DNA of 39,592 bases from Desulfobacteraceae bacterium (GTDB lineage Bacteria > Desulfobacterota > Desulfobacteria > Desulfobacterales > JACKCP01), in the NCBI GenBank assembly GCA_020633955.1, contig JACKCP010000017.1, forward strand, positions 1 to 39,592. Direction: 5' to 3'. The notes below the pieces were generated by a model, which had not been told where the DNA came from, did no database searches, and saw only the letters and a program-made list of their open reading frames with translations. Below are positions 33,804-39,592 of this stretch, in pieces (positions within the stretch are counted from its first letter, which is position 1; each line of letters begins with the position of its first letter). A program made the translations under genes and the position numbers.

Positions 33804-35012
33804 TCAGGAACTATTACACAAACAGCCTTTTCCCCATAATTCATCAAAGGCGTTGTAAAGATGAGTGGTATCAAAAACAATTTTCACAGACTGGAATTCA
33901 AAGTGGTGTTGAAGCGATGCATGGACAAGATCTTTCGTGGCAGAAAACAGCGTGGATTTCAACTTTAAGGAACTATATACCATCCTTGTCTCGGACTTAA
34001 AATATGACTGCCTGAGATATTCTAAAAACCCTGAGCCTTCTCCCTTGTGGAGCGGTACTTTGCCATTTTTATCCCTTCTTACTCCATCACCGCCAACAAG
34101 CTGTTCCGTAATCGGCGCACTGCTGTTTTCTGCTCTCATGTTCATAGTATGAACCGAGCACACAGATCCATCCTCATTCAGACCAGCACTACTGGCATTC
34201 CACAGGGAAAAATCATTTTTTTCAAATCGCAGGAAGATGGCACCAACCCCCTTCTCTTTAAGCGTTGTCAGACGCATATTTCCCTGATCATCCATTTCCA
34301 TGATTGTTAACTGGTCAAAAATCTCATCATTCTCATCTATCCAATCATTGTTATCTGAGTCATATTCCTTCAATTCTTCAAATCCTGTGATACCTGACAT
34401 GCCGAACAATTCACTGCCGTTATTGATAACCCCGTCATTGTTTCGGTCCAGGGATAAAAAAAAGTTACCTTCAGTCAACAAGGAAACTTCTTCATCTGTG
34501 CCGTCAGCATCAAGGTCAAATTTTGCAGTTTTACCGGAGAACTGCGGAGCACCACCTTTAAGGTTGATCACAAGGGGATCAGGCCCGGTATTATCGGCCT
34601 TGTTCTTTCTTAACCGCTCAATAATATGAGATTCCCTGGTAAGACTCATGGAATAAAAAAAATCAATCTTCCGTCCGTCTTCGGTGAGAACCTCCCCCTC
34701 ACTCACAAAATTCATGGTTGCGGATTCATAGCAGATCTCATCCCAGCTTCGTATACTATCTTCGGGGTTGGGTTTATAACGATGTCTTTCAGGTGTAACA
34801 AGATCATGTTCTGGATTTACCTGCAGATATTCGCCATAGTCATTATAGCCGTTGACCACTGGCTTTGAATGAAACAAATCGTAATTGGTGGTCCGGCTTG
34901 TGGAAAAGGTTAAGAATTCATCAAAGGGAGTTTTTCTGGTGGTTTTATCCCCATATTGCCTTGAATAAATGGTATTTCTGTATTGAACCGCCTGGGTTGA
35001 CATAATTTTCAT
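33804..35012 (-). CDS. EF-hand-type calcium-binding protein, unknown function
   Basis: A 402-aa protein. Seen: a conserved middle block (about residues 140-270) with FDLDADGTDEEVSLL, then EF-hand-like loops DRNNDGVINNGSE and DSDNNDWIDENDE, then LKEKGVGAIFL, a pattern I know from uncharacterised proteins of Vibrio, Pseudomonas and sulfate reducers. The N- and C-terminal thirds are polar with no clear domain and no signal peptide. The start at 35012 is chosen because AAGGAGGGG is 5 bases before it; a longer frame to 35042 lacks one. It is visibly richer in G and C than its neighbours. The last 30-40 codons, near the nitroreductase fragment, could be altered. Role unknown; a surface or motility-linked protein is possible. 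Confidence 0.75.
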   Translation of the reverse strand: MKIMSTQAVQYRNTIYSRQYGDKTTRKTPFDEFLTFSTSRTTNYDLFHSKPVVNGYNDYGEYLQVNPEHDLVTPERHRYKPNPEDSIRSWDEICYESATMNFVSEGEVLTEDGRKIDFFYSMSLTRESHIIERLRKNKADNTGPDPLVINLKGGAPQFSGKTAKFDLDADGTDEEVSLLTEGNFFLSLDRNNDGVINNGSELFGMSGITGFEELKEYDSDNNDWIDENDEIFDQLTIMEMDDQGNMRLTTLKEKGVGAIFLRFEKNDFSLWNASSAGLNEDGSVCSVHTMNMRAENSSAPITEQLVGGDGVRRDKNGKVPLHKGEGSGFLEYLRQSYFKSETRMVYSSLKLKSTLFSATKDLVHASLQHHFEFQSVKIVFDTTHLYNAFDELWGKGCLCNSS

Positions 35013-35405
35013 ATACCCCTCCTTAAATATGGAATCCGGCACTGCTCCCTATCTTCCAGGGTTATTTCAGTCCGGCTGATATTAAGTTTTGGAAGAGCGT
35101 CCCTGCTGATCCATACAATTAAGATACGCATCAAAAATCATGAATGACCTGGATAATGATAATTTAACTTATGCAAGTCTTAGACCAGTTTTAAATTTCC
35201 TGTGAGGTCAGGTTTTTGGAAGAACAAAGTCCTGGGAAAAGACATTAAGGGGCAAAAACTGCCTCTTATATAGGCAATTTTTTCCCCCTAAAATAAGCAG
35301 CCTTTTCAAAAAAGACTGAAAAAACTTCTAAATAATCATAGCCATCTGATCTCTGATTAATATAGAATCAGCAAATAAAAATAACCACAAAAGGAAAAAG
35401 AGAAA
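35013..35405. other. 393-bp intergenic region with a strong long hairpin
   Basis: Between the divergent calcium-binding and TfoX-domain genes. It holds a hairpin at 35249-35288: GGGG-C-AAAAA-C-TGCCT pairs with AGGCA-A-TTTTTT-CCCC (two mismatches, 6-8-nt loop). A T run inside the right arm makes it terminator-like on the plus strand, but no gene ends just before it. Near 35355 CTGATT / AATCAG gives a short second stem. The rest is unassigned. Confidence 0.5.
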
Positions 35406-35747
35406 ATGGCATCAGATGAAAATTTTGTAAAATTTATCTCTGAGCAAATCGAAAGTTCAGGTCAGATCCGGTACAGAAAAATGTTTGGAGAATATGCACT
35501 GTATTGCAACGAAAAAGTTGTTGCATTGATTTGTGATAATCAGCTATTTATAAAACCAAGCAATGCCGGGCGTGACTTTATTGGCAATGTTGTTGAACAG
35601 CCGCCATACAAAGGTGCCAAACCATCATTTCTGATAGAAGATCAAATTGAAAATAAAGAATGGTTAAGTGAATTGATAAGATTGACAGAAATGGAATTAC
35701 CAGAACCAAAAAAGAAAAAGAGCAAAACAAAGAAAAAAACTCAATAA
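35406..35747 (+). CDS. TfoX N-terminal domain protein
   Basis: A 113-aa protein made of one TfoX/Sxy N-terminal domain: YRKMFGEYALYCNEKVVALICDNQLFIK (core MFGEYALYCNEKVVALI at about residues 25-41), GAKPSFLIEDQIENKEWLSELI, then a lysine-rich tail. Full Sxy/TfoX controls competence together with CRP, but stand-alone N-domains are widespread and without known function. AAGGAAAAAGAGA precedes the ATG. Single-gene unit; 173 bp to the next gene. Confidence 0.85.
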   Translation: MASDENFVKFISEQIESSGQIRYRKMFGEYALYCNEKVVALICDNQLFIKPSNAGRDFIGNVVEQPPYKGAKPSFLIEDQIENKEWLSELIRLTEMELPEPKKKKSKTKKKTQ

Positions 35748-35920
35748 ACAGATTAAAATTTGCCCCAGTCATAAAAAAATGGAAAATGCAGGACTTACCT
35801 CTCAACTCAAGTTTAATAAAAAAATAATCTTCCTTAAATATTTCTCCTTTATATTCAGCCATTGCATAAATTCACTTCATAATTTTTAAATTAATTCACT
35901 GCATATTCAGGAGAATTTAA

Positions 35921-37408
35921 ATGAATAATAACGAGCACCATACCGTTTCAGGCCCAAGAAGATTTTTTCTCAAGGGCTGTCTTGCAGCTGCTGCATCTGC
36001 GGCAATACCTGCAAAGTCTTTTTCATCAGTATTTTTAAAAAACAGGGATCTTGAAGAACCGGATTTATTCAATGAAAACAATGGTTCCTGTGTTCTTAAA
36101 TTTGCACACCTTACAGACACTCACATAGGAGATGTAAAAAACCCCATAAGATCTGATCTTCTCGGGGGAACAATTGCATTTTTCTATGAAAGGCCCCAGG
36201 ACCCCATGTGTGCAAAGCTTCTGGACTCAGCAATTCAAAGCATAAATTCATATGCCGAAACAAACACCATGGATTTCTGCATAGCAACAGGCGACCTTAC
36301 TGATATGTCCATGAAAAGGGAAGCCCAGTGGCTTACAGACATTGCTGACGGAAGATTCCCAAGAAATTTCAGGGAAGATGATATGGTTGAGGTTAATCCT
36401 GCTGGAATGAATATTCCCTGGTATGCCTGCCTTGGAAATCATGATCTTCTGGTGTTTGGAGCACTGCCGTCAAAGCTTGTTGAATACATAGTTCTTAAAA
36501 TAAATGAAAGTCCTGATTTTGATATAATATTCCAGGATGAATGGATAAATATAGTATCAAGCTCAACATCGCAGGTCCCAGGACACGGCTTTTTCAACCA
36601 GAGCGAAAAAAAAGACGGATATTACAGTTTTACTCCAAATGAAAATATCCATTGCATTGTTCTTAATACAGCAGCAGATAATCACATGGAAGGACTTGCA
36701 GATCGTTTTCTAAATGATAACCAGGATAAAATCACTGATATACTAAGTAAAAAACAGAATTTTCATAACTTGTTTCAAGAGATTGCAAAAGAATTTGCAA
36801 ACTGGATTAACAGGGAAAACCTTTACAATATTCTAAACTCCGGAAAAGAGTCAAAATTCAATTTCAAGGAAAAAAATTTAAATGCTGTTTTTGCAATGGG
36901 TTCAGACGGAACCCTTGACAGGGATCAGTATAACTGGATGGTAAATGAAATTGAAAATAATCAGGATAAAATCTGCATAATTTTTTCACACCACGGAAGC
37001 TGTGACTTCATGGAAATACCAGGAAATATTAATCAGGCTCAATTTGATACAACACTTTGCAGATATGACAATGTTATTGCACACATCTGCGGACACAGCC
37101 ATGAAAATAAAATTGATAATATATCTGATTCAGGAAAAAACTATTACAGAATAAGAACAAGCTCACTTATAGAATATCCCCAGGAATGGAGAGCTGTAGA
37201 AATTTTGAAAAAGGCTGATGGCAAAGGTGTTATCAAATGTAAAATGATACGCCATAATTATTCAAAGGGTTTTTTAACAGCAGCATTTCACTGGAGAATA
37301 TTTTTTTCAAAAAATAAAATGTATGGCCAGCCACAGGACCGCAATACAGAACTTGAGTTTGAAATTCCTTCAGGTTTGAGGGAAAAGAGCTCTTTTCTTT
37401 CACTCTAG
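35921..37408 (+). CDS. Tat-exported calcineurin-like metallophosphoesterase
   Basis: A 495-aa protein with a twin-arginine signal (GPRRFFLKGCLAAAASAAIPA) and a two-metal phosphoesterase core. Motifs in order: D-x-H in LTDTHIGD, GDLTD, GNHD in CLGNHDLL, H in FSHHGSCD, and GHSH in HICGHSHEN. It is long for the family, with inserts between GNHD and the late motifs, and resembles a group of about 490-aa metallophosphoesterases known in Rhodopseudomonas and related bacteria (RPA4764-type, from memory). The periplasmic substrate is unknown. AGGAGA lies 6 bases before the ATG. It ends in a strong terminator. Confidence 0.88.
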   Translation: MNNNEHHTVSGPRRFFLKGCLAAAASAAIPAKSFSSVFLKNRDLEEPDLFNENNGSCVLKFAHLTDTHIGDVKNPIRSDLLGGTIAFFYERPQDPMCAKLLDSAIQSINSYAETNTMDFCIATGDLTDMSMKREAQWLTDIADGRFPRNFREDDMVEVNPAGMNIPWYACLGNHDLLVFGALPSKLVEYIVLKINESPDFDIIFQDEWINIVSSSTSQVPGHGFFNQSEKKDGYYSFTPNENIHCIVLNTAADNHMEGLADRFLNDNQDKITDILSKKQNFHNLFQEIAKEFANWINRENLYNILNSGKESKFNFKEKNLNAVFAMGSDGTLDRDQYNWMVNEIENNQDKICIIFSHHGSCDFMEIPGNINQAQFDTTLCRYDNVIAHICGHSHENKIDNISDSGKNYYRIRTSSLIEYPQEWRAVEILKKADGKGVIKCKMIRHNYSKGFLTAAFHWRIFFSKNKMYGQPQDRNTELEFEIPSGLREKSSFLSL

Positions 37409-37417
37409 TTATTGCTG

Positions 37418-37506
37418 ATATTGACCCATTTTTTCTTCAGATATCTGTTTTATATTTTCAGATTGTCAGAAGTTTCCTCCAGATGGGTCAATATTTTTCT
37501 TTTTTC
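37418..37506 (+). terminator. Long-stem terminator after the metallophosphoesterase
   Basis: A perfect 12-bp inverted repeat ATATTGACCCAT / ATGGGTCAATAT (37418-37429 and 37483-37494) starts 10 bp after the stop. The inner region adds a second imperfect stem (CTTCAGATATCTG against CAGATTGTCAGAAG), so the whole folds into one long hairpin. TTTTCTTTTTTC follows. The rest of the gap to 37707 is A/T-rich and unassigned. Confidence 0.8.
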
Positions 37507-37707
37507 AAGGTAAAAACTTAAATACTATTCTTTGCATTGGATTCAGAACAAAAACATTCCTTTTTTTATCAGGAAACTGGCAAAATCTTTTGCTGATACT
37601 CAGGGAAAAGAAAAAATCTGCTTAATTTTTATTCAGGTCTGTGTTTTAAAAAATATTTATGATTAAAATTCATAGAAAAATTAAAAAAATTTCTAAGCAA
37701 AGGTAAA

Positions 37708-38637
37708 ATGCAGGCTATGGCAATTCCAACATCAAGAACAAAAAAAAAGGCCGAAATAATAATAAATGAAGAAAAATGCACTGGATGCGGTCTTTGTGTA
37801 TCTGTATGCAAGGATTTCAGCCTTAAAATAGAAAACCGCAAAGCAAAAGTTTCTGACAATCCTCTTTTCGGGTGTATAGGATGCGGACACTGCATGGCAG
37901 TCTGCCCTTTTGATGCAATAGAAATTTCTGGAAGAACACTTTCTCCTGAAGATATTTTCAGACTGCCGGATAAAGAAAAAACAGCTTCATACGAAAGCCT
38001 TTATTTTCTTCTGCAGCACAGAAGAAGCATCAGAGAATTTAAAGACATTCCTGTTGAAGCAGAAAAAATTGCAAAAATCCTAAGAGCTGCTTCAACTGCA
38101 CCAATGGGACTTCCTCCGTCAGATGTAAATATTTTAATTTTTGATACCAGAGATAAAGTTCGAAAATTTGCAAAGGATTTCTGCAATTATCTTGAAAGCA
38201 TGAAATGGCTTGTGTCAGACTGGTTTTTATCTTTGATGAAACCTTTATGGGGAAAATCAACTGATGAAATTTTCAGAGGCTTTATCAAACCTTTATTTGG
38301 TATTTACACCAGGAATATGGAAAAAGGCATAAATCTTGTAAATTACGACGCTCCCCTTGCAATATATTTTTACGGAACACCATATTCAGACCCTGCCGAT
38401 CCAGTTATTGCGGCAACATATGCTATGATTGCAGCCCAGTCACTTGGACTTGGAACCTGCATGCTCGGAGGCATTCATCCCCTTATACAAAACGGACGAA
38501 AGGCAAAAAAATTCAGAAAGGCTCAGGGTATCAGGCATACAAGCCGTGAAGGGATTTTTGTAATATTTGGATACCCTGAAGTAGATTACCAAAAAGGTAT
38601 AAAAAGAAGTTTTGCTTCTGTTGAAATAAAAAAATAA
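37708..38637 (+). CDS. Ferredoxin-nitroreductase fusion flavoprotein
   Basis: A 309-aa protein with two 4Fe-4S clusters at the N-terminus (CTGCGLCVSVCKDF and CIGCGHCMAVCPFDA, about residues 25-72) and an FMN-binding nitroreductase domain (about 95-300; RRSIREFKDIPVE opening motif, GLGTCMLGG near the end). Electrons from ferredoxin-type clusters would feed FMN; the substrate is unknown, and the design is common in strict anaerobes. The start is open: ATG 37708 lies 4 bases after AAAGG, but the broken copy at 33732 begins at the position of ATG 37717 and has lost the earlier one. It converges with the next gene; only 3 bp separate the stops. Confidence 0.92.
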   Translation: MQAMAIPTSRTKKKAEIIINEEKCTGCGLCVSVCKDFSLKIENRKAKVSDNPLFGCIGCGHCMAVCPFDAIEISGRTLSPEDIFRLPDKEKTASYESLYFLLQHRRSIREFKDIPVEAEKIAKILRAASTAPMGLPPSDVNILIFDTRDKVRKFAKDFCNYLESMKWLVSDWFLSLMKPLWGKSTDEIFRGFIKPLFGIYTRNMEKGINLVNYDAPLAIYFYGTPYSDPADPVIAATYAMIAAQSLGLGTCMLGGIHPLIQNGRKAKKFRKAQGIRHTSREGIFVIFGYPEVDYQKGIKRSFASVEIKK

Positions 38638-38640
38638 AAT

Positions 38641-39360
38641 CTACAATCCAAGCTTAATGAGAAGATCCCTGTAAAGGTCAAAAGATGATTCCCCGGCCAT
38701 AAATCTATGCCAGTAATTTTCATTTGTCCTTCCGGTAAGCTCACGTCCGTCAGATGCAAAAATAACCTTATTTTTTGAAGAATTAAATATAAATGCACCA
38801 AGGTGCTCTTTCATGCCGCATAAAGGATCAAGCCTTTTAACCTCATCTTCTGTCATTGATGGATGATTCCAGATTGATATTCCGTCTGATTCATTTTTAA
38901 GTGCAAGCATGGTTGATATTTCAAACATCAGCATAAAAGACTCCCCCCATCTTTTGTGACGGCAGTTCAAGTGAGTTTTTTCAGGAATTGCAGGTAAATT
39001 CATATATTCAAAGGCACCTTTTAATATTGCAGATAAATCAGCCGTATTTTCAAACATTTTGATTGCTTCAAATCCATGACTTCCCGGAGTAGAAGACTCC
39101 CAGTTTTCAATATTACCTCCCATTGAAAGTCTGCCTATATTCCTTTCTTTTCCCTTATTTACGCTGCACAATACCCGACTGAACATTATTCCATAATATC
39201 CAAGTCCTTCACGGCAAATAACATAGGGAGCAATTCCATGTGATGAGTAAAATCTTTTACAAAATTCATTGGCTAAAAACCATGTCAGCCCCCAGCTGTT
39301 TTTAGTGTCATTTTTTAATTTCCATTCATTAAAAAAGTCATAAACTGTTTTTGGTGTCAT
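38641..39360 (-). CDS. Protein of unknown function, 239 aa
   Basis: A soluble-looking 239-aa protein with no signal peptide and no family I can name. Notable are an N-terminal aromatic-rich part (VYDFFNEWKLKNDTKNSWGLTWFLANEF), GYYGIMFSRVLCSV, a lone histidine-cysteine segment LNCRHKRWGESFMLMFE, and a C-terminal FNSSKNKVIFASDGREL. AAAGGAAA lies at the right distance from the ATG. It probably follows the membrane-protein gene cut by the window end (88 bp gap, same strand). Confidence 0.8.
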   Translation of the reverse strand: MTPKTVYDFFNEWKLKNDTKNSWGLTWFLANEFCKRFYSSHGIAPYVICREGLGYYGIMFSRVLCSVNKGKERNIGRLSMGGNIENWESSTPGSHGFEAIKMFENTADLSAILKGAFEYMNLPAIPEKTHLNCRHKRWGESFMLMFEISTMLALKNESDGISIWNHPSMTEDEVKRLDPLCGMKEHLGAFIFNSSKNKVIFASDGRELTGRTNENYWHRFMAGESSFDLYRDLLIKLGL

Positions 39361-39448
39361 AAAAATTTTCCTTTTTTTAAACTTTTAAAAAAATATTTAT
39401 TAAATAGCGCATCAGCTATGTCAGAAAGTGACAGACCTCAAATTTTTT

Positions 39449-39592
39449 TTAATCCCCAAAAAATGGCCACAATAAAAAAAGAATAATCCTGAAAATTAAA
39501 AGCAAGATAAAAAAGCTTAAAAAAGAAAATATCAAAAAAATAGCGATCCAAAACATAAAAGTCTTGCAGTCAACACCTCCAGAACCGGCATT
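39449..39592 (-). CDS. C-terminal end of a membrane protein (cut by window edge)
   Basis: The minus strand is open from the window edge to a TAA at 39449-39451, giving the last 47 residues of a longer protein. After a short polar part (NAGSGGVDCKTF) comes a very hydrophobic stretch of about 30 residues (from MFWIAIFLIF to LLWPFFGD), enough for one or two membrane helices at the C-terminus. The gene starts outside the window. Product unknown. Confidence 0.6.
   Translation of the reverse strand, partial: NAGSGGVDCKTFMFWIAIFLIFSFLSFFILLLIFRIILFLLWPFFGD

Noticed and set aside
1..39592. CRISPR array, tRNA or rRNA genes
   Set aside because: Read through for evenly spaced direct repeats and for tRNA T-loop patterns; none seen, although a CARF-HEPN gene is present.

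Overview
The window is AT-rich, densely coded bacterial DNA with A/T-rich spacers and mostly good Shine-Dalgarno sites. A two-subunit glycine dehydrogenase (gcvPA/gcvPB), a ferredoxin-nitroreductase fusion, a sigma-54 activator beside an RND pump and the general protein style suggest an anaerobic Gram-negative bacterium. A Desulfobacterota (Desulfobacterales-like) host fits best. This is an inference from gene content; no rRNA or other marker gene is present.

Layout. (1) 1-3.9 kb is a defence island. A CARF-HEPN ribonuclease of the type III CRISPR accessory class (Csx1/TM1812-like) converges on a DprA-like / phosphoribosyltransferase / HAD-phosphatase group. A 197-bp MITE-like element splits that group. 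(2) 4-6.9 kb holds a DEAD-box RNA helicase, a small membrane protein and a secreted MsrA-MsrB fusion that has a second, internal translation start. (3) 7-15.2 kb is a glycine cleavage and lipoylation block. lrp-gcvT-gcvH-gcvPA-gcvPB-lipB-lipA run leftward and lpd runs rightward from the same AT-rich control region, so all four cleavage-system proteins and both enzymes that make lipoyl-GcvH lie together. (4) 15.3-22.3 kb holds a GNAT-histone deacetylase fusion, a copper P-type ATPase, a second MITE copy, an aldo/keto reductase, a small unknown protein and a methyltransferase. (5) 22.5-29.8 kb is a tripartite RND efflux operon. Its divergent sigma-54 activator faces it across a region with three copies of a 14-bp palindrome and a -24/-12 promoter. 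(6) 30.1-32.1 kb is accessory and decaying: a single integron gene cassette with a clear 57-bp attC site and no visible integrase, 1.1 kb without recognisable genes, and a frameshifted VOC (glyoxalase-fold) pseudogene. (7) 32.2-35.0 kb holds a secreted alpha/beta hydrolase, a P-loop kinase, a 60-bp broken copy of the start of the nitroreductase gene found 4 kb away, and an EF-hand-type calcium-binding protein. (8) 35.4-39.6 kb holds a TfoX N-domain protein, a Tat-exported metallophosphoesterase, a ferredoxin-nitroreductase, an unknown protein and the C-terminal end of a membrane protein cut by the window edge.

The most unusual items are the integrase-less integron cassette, the two MITE copies with 13-bp inverted ends and 5-bp target duplications (one supplies the stop codon of the HAD gene), the mixed CARF-HEPN and DprA/PRTase/HAD island, the efflux control region, the two possible MsrAB forms and the acetyltransferase-deacetylase fusion.
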